64,000 nucleotides of DNA. It comes from Clostridium sp. 26_22. GTDB lineage: Bacteria; Bacillota; Clostridia; TANB77; CAG-508. Within the stretch, counting starts at the first letter, position 1; the number at the start of each line of letters is the position of its first letter. Under the pieces are notes generated by a model, which was not told the DNA's origin, made no database searches, and saw nothing but the letters and a program-made list of their open reading frames with translations. Shown here piece after piece: positions 38,698-47,961 of this stretch. Position numbers and translations under genes: made by a program. The stretch spans positions 21,403 through 85,402 of the forward strand of contig MNRP01000045.1 in NCBI GenBank assembly GCA_001916005.1, given 5' to 3'.

Positions 38698-40069
38698 ATG
38701 AGTACAATAGCATCAATATCTACGGCTCCACGGAATTGGTGGAATTGGTATTGTTAGAATAAGTGGTGAAAACTGCTTTGAAGTTTTAAGAAAAATTTTT
38801 GTTCCAAAAAAAGATGAACCTATTGAAAATATAAAGGGTTACACTATGAAATATGGACATATTGTTGATAATAGTGAAATTATAGATGAAGTATTAGTTA
38901 CATATTTTAAAAAACCAAAGAGTTATACTACTGAAGATATGTGCGAAATAAATACTCATGGAGGAAACATTGTAACTAGAAAAATATTAGAACTTTGCTT
39001 AAAGAGCGGCGCAAACCTTGCGGAACCGGGTGAATTCACAAAGAGAGCATTTTTAAATGGAAGAATAGATTTGTTACAAGCAGAATCAGTTATAGACGTA
39101 ATTAATGCAAAATCAGAAAGAGAAGCAAAGACTGGAATTAAGCAATTAGAAGGAATATTATCTAAAAAAATAAATGAAATAAAGCAAGAAATATTAGATG
39201 TAATGGTAAATGTAGATGTAAGTATAGATTATCCAGAATATGATGTTGAAGAAGTTACATATCAAGAAATATCTAATATGCTTATTAGTGTAAAAGAAAA
39301 ATTAGAAAAATTAGAAAAAAGCTTTGATAATGGTAAATTAATAAAAGAAGGAATAAAAACAGCTATTATAGGGAAGCCAAATGCTGGAAAATCTTCATTA
39401 TTAAATGCTATTTTAAAAGAAGACAGAGCTATTGTTACTGAATATGAAGGTACAACAAGAGATACAATTGAGGAATTTGTTAATATCGAGGGGATTCCTT
39501 TAAAACTTATAGATACAGCAGGAATAAGAAATGCAAAGGATGAAGTAGAAAAAATAGGAATAGCAAAATCTAGAGAAATAGCAAAAGAAGCAGATTTAAT
39601 TATAGCAATATTTGATAGTACTAAAGAATTGTCACCAGAAGACCTTGAAATCCTTGATTTAATAAAAGGTAAGAAATCTATAGTAATATTAAATAAAATC
39701 GATTTAAATGCCATTTTAAGCGAAAATGACGATAGATTTACAAATGTAAGTGAGAATATTTTGAAATTATCTGCACTAAATGGGGAAGGATTAGAAAAAT
39801 TATATGAAACTATTTCTAAAATGTTTAGTTTAAATGAAATAAATTTAGATAATGAAATAGTTATAACAAACCTAAGACATAAAAATCTAATTTCAAAAGC
39901 ATTAATCAATGTAAAAAAATCTGAAGAAGCAATAGAACAAAATATGCCTGTTGATATTATTGCAATATTTATAAAAGATATTTTAGAAGATTTGGGAAAT
40001 ATAACAGGAGATGTTGTAACAGATGATATTATTAATGAAATTTTTTCTAAGTTTTGCTTAGGAAAATAG
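38698..40069 (+). CDS. mnmE: tRNA modification GTPase MnmE, +1 frameshift at codon 12
   Basis: 456 aa when one +1 shift is made, the normal MnmE length. AAGGAG precedes the ATG at 38698. Zero frame reads STIASISTAP then CGG and stops 7 codons later. Skipping C38731 continues as GIGGIGIVRISG, matching the conserved MnmE N-terminus. The GTPase domain has GKPNAGKSSLLN, DTAGI and NKID, and the C-terminal catalytic Cys is in FCLGK. With MnmG it adds the aminomethyl-type group to U34 of tRNAs reading purine-ending codons. The downstream frame is clean over 445 codons, so the gene does not look decayed. Confidence 0.9.
38728..38735 (+). other. +1 frameshift site CCA-CGG-AA in mnmE
   Basis: Zero-frame CCA, CGG, AAT. 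Dropping C38731 gives GGA (Gly) of the conserved PG motif of MnmE. Zero-frame translation would end at TAG seven codons downstream. Confidence 0.75.
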
Positions 40070-40469
40070 ATTATAAAATTAATTACGAGAATCAAAAATA
40101 AGCTATTTTTAATAAGAAACAATGTAATTTTATATCAAAAACACAAAAAACAAAATATGGACAAAATAATGCCAAATTTAATTATAGTTATAAGAAATTG
40201 GAAAAACCGGAATACAATCAGTGGAAAAAGTTATTAATAGTGAAACAAATTAAGAAATGAATTAAAAAACAAATATATAAAAAATAAAATAATTAACATA
40301 AAACAGATAGATTAACTTAAAAGTTAATATAAAACTAAAATTACTTAACCTATGATTTAACTTAATTTGATTTAATAAATATATAAAAAGTATATTAACT
40401 ATTAAGTAAATATTGTTTCAAAGCGCTGGTAGAACGGGGTTTCCTGTTTCATATGAAAAGGAGAAAAAG
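40070..40469. other. 400-nt mnmE-mnmG gap without a recognisable gene
   Basis: A/T-rich sequence with no supported ORF and no strong terminator, unusual because these genes are normally adjacent. The last 50 nt before mnmG are locally GC-richer (AGCGCTGGTAGAACGGGG at about 40423-40440) and end in the mnmG ribosome-binding site; this might be a leader element. A 26-codon ATG frame at 40157 has no ribosome-binding site. Confidence 0.6.
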
Positions 40470-42344
40470 ATGAGTTATTATGCAGGAGATTATGATATAG
40501 CAGTTATAGGTGCTGGTCATGCAGGATGTGAAGCTGGATTGGCAGCTGCTAGATTAGGAATGAAAACATTAGTATTTTCTATTAGTTTGGAAGCTGTGGC
40601 AAATATGCCATGTAATCCACATATAGGAGGAAGTTCAAAAGGACATTTAGTTAGAGAAATAGATGCACTTGGGGGAGAAATGGGGAAAAACATAGACAAA
40701 ACTATGATTCAAATTAAAATGTTAAATACATCTAAAGGACCAGCTGTACATTCTCTAAGAGCACAAGCTGACAGAAAAAGATATCATATGGAAATGAAAC
40801 ATACTTTAGAAAAACAAGAGAACCTATATTTAAAACAGGGAGAAATTGTGGATATTAAAGTTGAAAATGGCAAAGTAACGGCGGTTGAAACTAGTGTTGG
40901 AGCAATTTATGGAGTAAAAGCTGTTATTGTTGCAACAGGAACATATTTAAAAGGAAAAATATTCATGGGAGAATTTTCACAAGAAAGTGGACCAGATGGT
41001 GTTTCTGCTGCAAATAAATTATCTGATGCTTTAAAAAGAATAGGTGTTGATTTAGTTAGATTTAAGACCGGAACACCTGCAAGAATAAATAAAAGAAGCA
41101 TTGACTTTAGTAAAATGGAGGTTCAAAAAGGTGATACAGAGATAGTTCCGTTTTCTTTTGAAGATGAAGTGAAAGATTTAAAACAAGTAGATTGCTATCT
41201 AACTTATACAAATGAAGAAACACATAAAATAATTAGAGATAATCTACATAGATCACCATTATATGCAGGAAAAATAGAAGGTACAGGGCCTAGATATTGC
41301 CCATCTATAGAAGATAAAGTTGTTAGATTTAGCGATAAACCAAGACATCAAGCATTTGTTGAACCAGTAGGTATGGACACAGATGAAATGTATATACAAG
41401 GACTAAGCTCTTCTTTACCAGAAGAAGTACAAATTGCTTTTTATAGAACAATACCAGGACTAGAAAATGCTGAATTTACAAGATCTGCATATGCAATTGA
41501 ATATGATTGTATAAATCCATCAAATTTAAAACTTTCTTTAGAATATAAAGGAATTGAAGGCTTATTTATGGCAGGTCAAACAAATGGAACATCTGGCTAT
41601 GAAGAGGCTGCTTGTCAAGGATTAATTGCAGGAATAAATGCTTCACAAAAAATAAAAGGAAAAGAACCTGTGATTTTAGATAGAAGCCAAGGCTATATAG
41701 GTGTATTAATTGATGATATTGTAACAAAAGGGACAAATGAACCATATAGAATGATGACTTCTAGAGCTGAATATAGGCTACTTTTAAGACAAGATAATGC
41801 AGATTTGAGATTAACAGAGATAGGGCATGAAGTTGGATTGATTTCAGATGAAAGATATCAAAAATTTTTAAATAAAAAAGCTAATATTGAAAAAGAAATT
41901 CAAAGATTAAAAGATGAAACTGTAAAACCAACAGAAAAAGTAAATGAATTACTAAAAAAATACGGAACTACAGAACTATCAACAGGTACAAAGATGTCAG
42001 AATTATTAAAAAGAACAGAATTAGACTATAATAAACTTGCTCCAATAGATGAAAATAGACCAGAATTAACGCTACAAGAGAAAGAAGAAGTAGAAATTCA
42101 AATAAAATATGAAGGTTATATAAAAATGCAAGAAGCTCAAGTAGAAAAATTTAAGAAATTAGAAACAAAATTATTACCAGAAGAGTTAGACTATGAACAA
42201 ATAAAGGGATTAAGCTTAGAAGCAAGACAAAAACTAAATAAGTTCAAACCACGTTCTATAGGCCAAGCTTCAAGAATTTCAGGAGTTTCTCCTGCTGACA
42301 TATCTGTATTATTAATATATTTACAAGTAAATAAAAATAATTAA
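40470..42344 (+). CDS. mnmG: tRNA uridine-5-carboxymethylaminomethyl modification enzyme MnmG
   Basis: 624 aa from the ATG at 40470 after AAGGAG. The FAD dinucleotide motif is [21 protein letters not shown]; other hallmarks are [40 protein letters not shown] and [17 protein letters not shown]. The C-terminal helical domain that contacts tRNA and MnmE ends [20 protein letters not shown]. Partner of MnmE; together they modify the wobble U34 and support reading-frame maintenance. Confidence 0.97.
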   Translation: MSYYAGDYDIAVIGAGHAGCEAGLAAARLGMKTLVFSISLEAVANMPCNPHIGGSSKGHLVREIDALGGEMGKNIDKTMIQIKMLNTSKGPAVHSLRAQADRKRYHMEMKHTLEKQENLYLKQGEIVDIKVENGKVTAVETSVGAIYGVKAVIVATGTYLKGKIFMGEFSQESGPDGVSAANKLSDALKRIGVDLVRFKTGTPARINKRSIDFSKMEVQKGDTEIVPFSFEDEVKDLKQVDCYLTYTNEETHKIIRDNLHRSPLYAGKIEGTGPRYCPSIEDKVVRFSDKPRHQAFVEPVGMDTDEMYIQGLSSSLPEEVQIAFYRTIPGLENAEFTRSAYAIEYDCINPSNLKLSLEYKGIEGLFMAGQTNGTSGYEEAACQGLIAGINASQKIKGKEPVILDRSQGYIGVLIDDIVTKGTNEPYRMMTSRAEYRLLLRQDNADLRLTEIGHEVGLISDERYQKFLNKKANIEKEIQRLKDETVKPTEKVNELLKKYGTTELSTGTKMSELLKRTELDYNKLAPIDENRPELTLQEKEEVEIQIKYEGYIKMQEAQVEKFKKLETKLLPEELDYEQIKGLSLEARQKLNKFKPRSIGQASRISGVSPADISVLLIYLQVNKNN

Positions 42345-42357
42345 AGGATTGAAAATA

Positions 42358-43080
42358 ATGGAAATAAATGAATTTAAAGAAATAATGAATGAAAATGCAA
42401 AAAAAATTAATATAGAGTTTAATGAAAAACAATTAGAGCAATTTTTTGAATATATGAACTTATTAATAGAATGGAACGAAAAAATAAACTTAACAGCTAT
42501 AACAGAACCAAAAGAAATAATAATAAAGCATTTTATTGATTCATTAACAATAAATAAATACATAGAAAAAAATAATAAAATAGTAGATGTTGGTACAGGA
42601 GCTGGTTTTCCCGGAATTCCAATTAAAATATATAGATCAGAAGTAGAAGTAACACTAGTGGACTCTTTAAATAAAAGAATAAATTTTTTAAATGAAGTTA
42701 TTTCAAAATTAGAACTAGAAAAAATAGATACTATTCATTCAAGAGTAGAAGAATTTGCAAGAAATAAAAAATATAGAGAAAAATTTGATGTTGTAACAGC
42801 AAGAGCACTAGCAAATCTAACAGTGCTTTCTGAATATTTATTACCATTAACTAAAAATAATGGAAAATGTATATGTATGAAAGGAAGCAATATAGAAGAA
42901 GAGTGCAAAGAAAGCAAAAAAGCAATAGAAATACTAGGTGGAAAAATTGTTGAAATAGAAGAATTTTATTTACCAGATTCAGATATAAAACGTAATATAA
43001 TAAATATAAAAAAAGTAAAAGCGACACCTGCAAAATACCCAAGAAAGCCAGGAACACCTGCAAAAGAGCCATTAAGATAG
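42358..43080 (+). CDS. rsmG: 16S rRNA m7G527 methyltransferase RsmG (GidB)
   Basis: 240 aa from the ATG at 42358, 9 nt after AAAGGA. The N-terminal helices (EQFFEYMNLLIEWNEKINLTAI) precede the SAM-binding motif VDVGTGAGFPGIPIKI, then TLVDSLNKRINFL and VVTARALANLTVLSEY. The tail KATPAKYPRKPGTPAKEPL is typical of Firmicutes RsmG. It methylates G527 of 16S rRNA. Ends in an intrinsic terminator. Confidence 0.96.
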   Translation: MEINEFKEIMNENAKKINIEFNEKQLEQFFEYMNLLIEWNEKINLTAITEPKEIIIKHFIDSLTINKYIEKNNKIVDVGTGAGFPGIPIKIYRSEVEVTLVDSLNKRINFLNEVISKLELEKIDTIHSRVEEFARNKKYREKFDVVTARALANLTVLSEYLLPLTKNNGKCICMKGSNIEEECKESKKAIEILGGKIVEIEEFYLPDSDIKRNIINIKKVKATPAKYPRKPGTPAKEPLR

Positions 43081-43104
43081 ACTTGAAAAAGTCTATCTTT
43101 TTTT
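43074..43104 (+). terminator. Terminator after rsmG
   Basis: An 11-bp perfect stem (43074-43084 with 43089-43099, GAAA loop), overlapping the stop codon and followed by a T-run. Confidence 0.9.
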
Positions 43105-43161
43105 CATACAAAACAAAAAATAAAAATAATGAAAAAAATTAATATAAATTCGTAAAATTCA

Positions 43162-43190
43162 TTGACTTTTTTTCTAATATTTTATATTAT
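43162..43190 (+). promoter_or_regulatory. Promoter of parA-parB
   Basis: TTGACT at 43162-43167 and TATTAT at 43185-43190, 17-nt spacer, about 60 nt before the parA start. Confidence 0.65.
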
Positions 43191-43251
43191 ATATGTAGAT
43201 AACAAATGTAACAAATAAATTAATATTTACTACAAAATGGAGGCGAGATTT

Positions 43252-44040
43252 GTGGGAAAAATAATTGCGGTAGCAAATCAAAAAGGTGGAGTAGGAAAAA
43301 CAACCACAACAATAAACTTAAGTACAATTTTAGCAAAAAAAGGTAAAAAAGTATTACTAATAGATGCAGACCCTCAAGGGAATGCTACAAGCGGAGTTGG
43401 AGCAGAAAAAGATGTAGAATTTTCTACATATGATGTATTAGTTGGAGAAACAGAGATAGAAGAAGCAATAGAAGGAACAATAATAAAAAACTTATCTGTA
43501 TGTCCATCAAACATCAACTTGGCAGGAGCAGAAGTAGAACTAGTTTCAATGATGTCAAGAGAACAAAGATTAAAAGAGAAATTAGATGAAGTAAAAAATA
43601 GATTTGATTATATTTTAATAGACTGTCCACCATCATTGGGACTAATTACATTAAATGCTTTTACAGCAGCAAACAGTGTATTAATACCAGTTCAATGTGA
43701 GTATTATGCATTAGAAGGATTAGGACAACTTATAAACACAATAAACTTAGTAAAAAAACACCTAAATAAAAACATAGAAATAGAAGGTGCATTACTTACA
43801 ATGTATGATGCAAGAACAAACCTATCTAACCAAGTTGTAAAAGAAGTAAAAAAATACTTTGATAATAAAGTATATAAGACAGTAATACCTAGAAACGTAA
43901 GACTTAGCGAGGCACCAAGTTATGGAATGCCAATAACAGAATATGATGCAAGATCAAAAGGTGCTAAAAGTTACGAAAAATTCACAAAAGAATTTTTAAA
44001 ATCAAATGAAGTCGAAAGAAAAGCTAAACATATGTTATAA
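43252..44040 (+). CDS. parA: Chromosome-partitioning ATPase ParA (Soj)
   Basis: 262 aa from the GTG at 43252, 8 nt after GGAGG (43239-43243); the ATG at 43237 overlaps that site. The deviant Walker A is KGGVGKTTTTIN, followed by LLIDADPQGNAT and Walker B YILIDCPPSLG. Typical chromosomal Soj, which with ParB segregates origins and regulates DnaA in Bacillus. Operon with parB. Confidence 0.96.
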   Translation: MGKIIAVANQKGGVGKTTTTINLSTILAKKGKKVLLIDADPQGNATSGVGAEKDVEFSTYDVLVGETEIEEAIEGTIIKNLSVCPSNINLAGAEVELVSMMSREQRLKEKLDEVKNRFDYILIDCPPSLGLITLNAFTAANSVLIPVQCEYYALEGLGQLINTINLVKKHLNKNIEIEGALLTMYDARTNLSNQVVKEVKKYFDNKVYKTVIPRNVRLSEAPSYGMPITEYDARSKGAKSYEKFTKEFLKSNEVERKAKHML

Positions 44041-44063
44041 AATATGAAAGGGATGTGATAAAA

Positions 44064-44915
44064 ATGCCTAAGAAAACAGGATTAGGAAAAGGATTAGATG
44101 CCTTATTTGGACCAGTTCCAGAAGAAGAAAAAGTACAGGAATCAGATGTACTAAAAAACTTAAAAATAGTTGATGTAGAACCTAACAGAGAACAACCAAG
44201 AAAAAATTTTAATCAAGAAGCATTAGAAGAACTTGCTGAATCAATAAAAGAATACGGATTAATACAACCAATAGTTGTAACAAAAAAAGATGGCTATTAT
44301 AGCATAATTGCGGGAGAAAGAAGATGGAGAGCAAGTAAACTTGCAGGACTTACAGAAATACCAGCAATTGTAAGAGAAGATGATGAAAGAAAAAACAATG
44401 AAATAGCATTAATAGAAAATATGCAAAGGGAAGACTTAAATCCATATGAAAAAGCATTAGGAATTAAAAATTTAATGACAACATATGGACTTACACAAGA
44501 AGAAATAGCAAAAAAATTAGGAAAAAGTAGAAGTGCAATTGCAAACACAGTAAGAACATTAAACCTAGAACCACGTGTATTAGAAATGGCAAAAGAAGGA
44601 AAATTAACAGAAGGACATTGTAGAGCATTACTTTCTATAACAGATCCAGAAAAACAATATTTAACAGCAATAAACATGTTGGAAAGAGGAGCAACTGTTA
44701 GAGAAGTTGAACAAACAGGAAAAGAAATAAACAAAAAACAAGTATCAAAAGAGCAATTAAAAAGAAATGCTATATTATACAGAGACATAGAAAACACATT
44801 CCAAGGCTTTTTTGGAACAAAAGTAAAACTAAATCCTGGTAAAAAAAGAGGAAAAATAATAATAGAATATGCATCAAATGATGATTTAGAGAGAATATTA
44901 AATCTAATGAAATAA
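44064..44915 (+). CDS. parB: Chromosome-partitioning protein ParB (Spo0J)
   Basis: 283 aa from the ATG at 44064. It begins KKTGLGKGLDALFG, then the CTPase/ParB domain (REQPRKNFNQEALEELAESI, IAGERRWRASKLAG, ENMQREDLNPYEKA), the helix-turn-helix (GLTQEEIAKKLGKSRSAIAN) and a C-terminal dimerisation end. It loads at parS. I see no consensus 16-bp parS palindrome in this window. Confidence 0.96.
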   Translation: MPKKTGLGKGLDALFGPVPEEEKVQESDVLKNLKIVDVEPNREQPRKNFNQEALEELAESIKEYGLIQPIVVTKKDGYYSIIAGERRWRASKLAGLTEIPAIVREDDERKNNEIALIENMQREDLNPYEKALGIKNLMTTYGLTQEEIAKKLGKSRSAIANTVRTLNLEPRVLEMAKEGKLTEGHCRALLSITDPEKQYLTAINMLERGATVREVEQTGKEINKKQVSKEQLKRNAILYRDIENTFQGFFGTKVKLNPGKKRGKIIIEYASNDDLERILNLMK

Positions 44916-44936
44916 ACACAAGAAAGAGGGACGTAA

Positions 44937-45452
44937 ATGCAAGGAATAATGGATTTTATAAGAACAGATAATTTTTTATTAATATTATCAATAATTGTAG
45001 GAATTCTTACTATAGGATTTATTGCTACATTATATAGTAATATAAAATTAAAAAATAAATATAATAAATTTATGAAAAAAATAGGAAATGGTAAAAATAT
45101 AGAAGAAGACCTAGAAAACTATATGTATAGAGTTGAAAGAGTAGAAAGACAAAATGCAGAAATAATATCATACTGCAAAAATTTAGATGATGAAGTAGCA
45201 AAATGTATTCAAAAAGTTGGTATAGTTAGATATAGTGCATTTAAAGATACTGGAAGTGATTTAAGCTTTGCAGTAGCTATGTTGAATGAAAATAATGATG
45301 GAGTTGTATTCAATGGTATATACTCTAGAGAAATGTCTAATATATATGCTAAACCTGTAAAAAATGGTGGTTCTGAGTATACTTTTTCTGAGGAAGAAAA
45401 AGAGGCAATTAGGCGAGCTATTGAAGCTAATAATTTAATAAATGTAAAATAA
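44937..45452 (+). CDS. DUF4446 family protein
   Basis: 171 aa. One N-terminal membrane helix (~12-35), a coiled segment, then the DUF4446 domain (VGIVRYSAFKDTGSDLSFAVAMLNENNDG, cited in part: YSAFKDTGSDLSFAVAML; YSREMSNIYAKPV). It is regularly the gene after parB in Clostridia. GAGGGACG precedes the ATG. Function unknown; origin-proximal membrane protein. Confidence 0.88.
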   Translation: MQGIMDFIRTDNFLLILSIIVGILTIGFIATLYSNIKLKNKYNKFMKKIGNGKNIEEDLENYMYRVERVERQNAEIISYCKNLDDEVAKCIQKVGIVRYSAFKDTGSDLSFAVAMLNENNDGVVFNGIYSREMSNIYAKPVKNGGSEYTFSEEEKEAIRRAIEANNLINVK

Positions 45453-45454
45453 AA

Positions 45455-45486
45455 AGACAGCTATCTTTAATATAAGATAGCTGTAG
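45455..45486. terminator. Bidirectional terminator
   Basis: An 11-bp perfect stem (45457-45467 with 45474-45484, 6-nt loop) between the DUF4446 gene and the convergent small membrane protein. Confidence 0.85.
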
Positions 45487-45499
45487 TTCATTTTTAATA

Positions 45500-45706
45500 T
45501 TATTTAAATATTAATATTAAAAAGAATACTGTTGGAATTGCCCACAATATACCTGAAATAATTTCTCCATCTTTGAAAGAAGAGATAGATGCTAGTAAAC
45601 AGCTAATTGTGAGTATGGCAAAGAGTACTCCAACAATTGATAAAACTGAAAATTTAAATAACAGTACTAAGATTATTACAGCAACAATAGTGTAAAAAAT
45701 TTTCAT
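45500..45706 (-). CDS. Small two- to three-helix membrane protein
   Basis: 68 aa from the ATG at 45706, 8-9 nt after AGGAGG. Mostly hydrophobic, with two to three helices and a short polar loop (SSFKDGEIISG). No family recognised. It ends at the shared terminator with DUF4446. Confidence 0.7.
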   Translation of the reverse strand: MKIFYTIVAVIILVLLFKFSVLSIVGVLFAILTISCLLASISSFKDGEIISGILWAIPTVFFLILIFK

Positions 45707-45835
45707 TATTTTGTCCTCCTGCATGAACTATATAAGTTAAATTATGTTAATTATATCAAAGATTATAAAAAAAGTCAAAATTATTAAAAAATTGTAGTGT
45801 TACAATTGATGTGAAACAAAATAAATAAAAATTGA

Positions 45836-45906
45836 ATAAGTGATTTAAATCATATATAATTGAGTTGCGAAACAAAAATTATATAAAGGAGATTTAAATC
45901 ACTTAT
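45836..45906 (+). promoter_or_regulatory. Inverted repeat sequestering the transposase start
   Basis: A perfect 16-bp inverted repeat, 45836-45851 with 45891-45906. The 3' arm runs from the last base of the ribosome-binding site AAAGGAG into the AT of the start codon at 45905. A transcript entering from outside would fold and hide the start, while one beginning inside the loop would not, as known for IS10 and IS50. Confidence 0.6.
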
Positions 45907-46903
45907 GAATAATATTATAACAGAAAAAAATAAAAAAAGATATCTTCCACATGATATTAATACAAGAAAATATGCAGTGGAAATGTATAGAAATTGTGGA
46001 GATATAAATTATGTATGTAGAAAGTACCATATTTCAAGGACTTCATTATGGAGATGGAATAAAGTATATGACGGAACAAAAGAAAGTATAACGGATAAAT
46101 CTCATAAACCAAAAAGGAAGCATCCAAATGCGCATACAAACCAAGAAATAAGATGGATAAGAAATTATGTAAGAAGAAATCCAAGAATAACATTGTGTGA
46201 GTTATGGATGAAATTAAAAAGAGAAAAAGGATATACAAGAACAATAACAGCATTATATAGAGTAATGAGAAGATTAAATATTAAATTTTATAAAGGCATG
46301 AATATAAAAGACACGTCAAAGAAAAAACATAACAAACATTATGAAACGCCAAAAAACATAGGCGAAAAAGGACAAATGGATGTAAAGTATGTACCAAATG
46401 AATGTAAAAGTAAGGATATTCCAAAGGATAAAAGGTTTTATCAATATACATATATAGATGAAGCAACAAGGGAGAGATTTTTATATTGGTATGAAGAACA
46501 TACACCAGCAAATACAGTTGATTTTGTGTTAAGAGTAATACAATATTTAGGATACAAACCAAAGGAAATACAGACAGATAATGGAATAGAATTCACATAT
46601 AATAAAGCAAATATAAAGAAAACACATCCATTAGAAGTATTATTAAAGGAGTTAGGGATAAAACATCATAAGATACAGCCAAGAACACCACAGCATAATG
46701 GAAAAGTAGAAAGAAGTCATAGAAATGATAATGAGAGATTTTATAGTTATCTAAAATTTTATAGTTTAGAAGATTTAAGAGAACAAGGAAAAAGATATCT
46801 AAAAAGATCAAATAACATTCCAATGGCTGTATTAAAGTACTTAACACCAAAAGAAAAACGAGCTGAATTGGAAGTATTTGGAATGATTAGCTATGCAATT
46901 TAA
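45905..46903 (+). CDS. DDE transposase, IS481/IS3-like (rve family)
   Basis: 332 aa. An N-terminal helix-turn-helix (~25-60; AVEMYRNCGDINYVCRKYHI, SRTSLWRWNKVY) is followed by a second HTH (~85-125) and an integrase core. First Asp in GQMDVKYVPN, second in EIQTDNGIEF, Glu in QHNGKVERSHRNDNERFY, the DD(35)E arrangement. The frame is uninterrupted. AAAGGAG precedes the ATG, within the inverted repeat described separately. Confidence 0.9.
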   Translation: MNNIITEKNKKRYLPHDINTRKYAVEMYRNCGDINYVCRKYHISRTSLWRWNKVYDGTKESITDKSHKPKRKHPNAHTNQEIRWIRNYVRRNPRITLCELWMKLKREKGYTRTITALYRVMRRLNIKFYKGMNIKDTSKKKHNKHYETPKNIGEKGQMDVKYVPNECKSKDIPKDKRFYQYTYIDEATRERFLYWYEEHTPANTVDFVLRVIQYLGYKPKEIQTDNGIEFTYNKANIKKTHPLEVLLKELGIKHHKIQPRTPQHNGKVERSHRNDNERFYSYLKFYSLEDLREQGKRYLKRSNNIPMAVLKYLTPKEKRAELEVFGMISYAI

Positions 46904-46986
46904 TTATATAGATTAAATTTTTATATATTTTTGTTTCACATCATTGACACTTATACAAAAAAAGTCAAAATTATTAAAAAATTCTA

Positions 46987-47015
46987 TTGACAAACATTTT
47001 AAAAAATGCTAATAT
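46987..47015 (+). promoter_or_regulatory. Promoter of the tRNA-Ser cluster
   Basis: TTGACA at 46987-46992 and TAATAT at 47010-47015, 17-nt spacer, followed by a small leader hairpin (47024-47039) before the tRNA. Confidence 0.6.
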
Positions 47016-47047
47016 ATATACTGTCGCTGGACATAGCGATAACTAAT

Positions 47048-47139
<92 letters not shown>

Positions 47140-47147
47140 AGTATTAT

Positions 47148-47210
47148 AAAGATATAAAAGCCCATAAATTTATATTAATAAATTTAAACTTTTATATCTT
47201 TATTTTTTAA
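47148..47210 (+). terminator. Terminator after tRNA-Ser(TGA)
   Basis: A 13-bp stem (47148-47160 with 47189-47201) with an inner hairpin, then a T-rich tail. Confidence 0.75.
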
Positions 47211-47225
47211 ATAAAATAATATTAT

Positions 47226-47315
47226 GTAGGTGTACCCAAGTGGTGAAGGGGGCAGTTTGCTAAACTGCTAGGTCGAGTAATCGGCGCGGAGGTTCGAACC
47301 CTCTCACCTACGCCA
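47226..47315 (+). tRNA. tRNA-Ser (anticodon GCT)
   Basis: 90 nt with a long variable arm. The acceptor GTAGGTG pairs with CACCTAC, the anticodon loop TTTGCTAAA gives GCT, and the T-arm is GAGGG/CCCTC-type around TTCGAA. CCA is encoded. Confidence 0.95.
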
Positions 47316-47353
47316 AAAGATATAAAGTGTATATTTTCTTTATATCTTTTTTT
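47315..47353 (+). terminator. Terminator after tRNA-Ser(GCT)
   Basis: A stem AAAAGATATAAAG (47315-47327) pairs with 47338-47350 and is followed by a T-run. The stem sequence resembles the preceding tRNA terminator. Confidence 0.8.
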
Positions 47354-47511
47354 ATGTTTTAAAATTAAAAAAAAAATTAAAACATATTGATTAATTAAAA
47401 AAAATATAGTATAAGTAAACTTGGATTTTAAATTTTTTATTATATTTTGATTATAAAAAACGACTAAAATGTGCATATTTTCTCGTTTTTTGATAAAATA
47501 TTAAAAAAAAG

Positions 47512-47540
47512 TTGAAAAAAATTTAAATATAATGTATAAT
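47512..47540 (+). promoter_or_regulatory. Promoter of the T4SS-2 pilin operon
   Basis: TTGAAA at 47512-47517 and consensus TATAAT at 47535-47540 with a 17-nt spacer, preceded by TG (extended -10). Confidence 0.8.
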
Positions 47541-47575
47541 TAATTTGTAGCAATATGTTAAAGGAAGGTGGTTGA

Positions 47576-47935
47576 ATGAAGAAAACAGGGAAAATAATAA
47601 TTTTATTTGCAATAATATTTTTTGCAATATCAATATTCAATTTAAGTTATTCAGCAGATGTAAAATTTAGTGCTGATACATATAAACCATCTGACTTAAC
47701 AAAAGATGATACAAAAGTTGCCTTCGATAAAGCAGGAATTGTATTAGGGGCAGTAAGAAATATTAGTGTAGTTGTATCAGTTATTACATTAATGGTAATT
47801 GGTATAAAATATATGTTTGGCAGTGTTGAAGAAAGAGCAAATTATAAACAAACAATGATACCGTATGTCATAGGATGTGTATTGGCAGCTGGTGGAACTA
47901 CTATTGTTACATTTATATATAATGCTGTTAGGTAA
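47576..47935 (+). CDS. VirB2/TrbC-like pilin protein 1 (T4SS-2)
   Basis: 119 aa. A signal peptide (~1-27, ending SYSA) is followed by a short polar region and two membrane helices (~55-77 and ~93-117) with the hinge GIKYMFGSVEERANYKQT between them. This hinge is shared with the next two genes. The layout matches VirB2-type pilins of Gram-positive T4SS. AAGGAAGGTGG precedes the ATG. First of three tandem paralogues. Confidence 0.75.
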   Translation: MKKTGKIIILFAIIFFAISIFNLSYSADVKFSADTYKPSDLTKDDTKVAFDKAGIVLGAVRNISVVVSVITLMVIGIKYMFGSVEERANYKQTMIPYVIGCVLAAGGTTIVTFIYNAVR

Positions 47936-47961
47936 AATATAAAAAATAAGAAGGTGAGTGT

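Larger units (their letters stand above)
45798..46949 (+). mobile_element. IS481/IS3-like insertion sequence, about 1.15 kb
   Basis: One DDE transposase gene bounded by imperfect inverted ends. The left end begins TGTTACAATTGATGTGAAAC; the right end, reversed, reads TGTCAATGATGTGAAAC. GATGTGAAACAAAA is shared exactly. The transposase frame and both ends look intact, so the copy may be active. It lies between the parAB-DUF4446 block and the tRNA-Ser pair. Confidence 0.8.
45767..46983. repeat. 27-bp direct repeats flanking the insertion sequence
   Basis: The same 27 nt occur at 45767-45793 and 46957-46983 (A7-GTCAAAATTATT-A6-TT), preceded in both copies by TTATA-like sequence. Counting the imperfect edges, about 37 bp next to each IS end are nearly identical. 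That is far longer than the usual target duplication of this IS type. Confidence 0.8.

Noticed and set aside
38698..38755. mnmE as an ordinary pseudogene from a frameshift
   Set aside because: The frame is intact for 445 codons after the shift with all GTPase and catalytic motifs, and the shift point shares its context with two other genes. Artefact remains possible and is stated in the finding.
40157..40237. 26-codon ATG frame in the mnmE-mnmG gap containing an in-frame CGG
   Set aside because: No ribosome-binding site, no recognisable product and no open continuation in either frame; not counted as a coding CGG.
43105..45460. parS sites near parAB
   Set aside because: No sequence close to the 16-bp palindrome TGTTTCACGTGAAACA was seen; GTGAAACA within the IS ends belongs to its inverted repeats.
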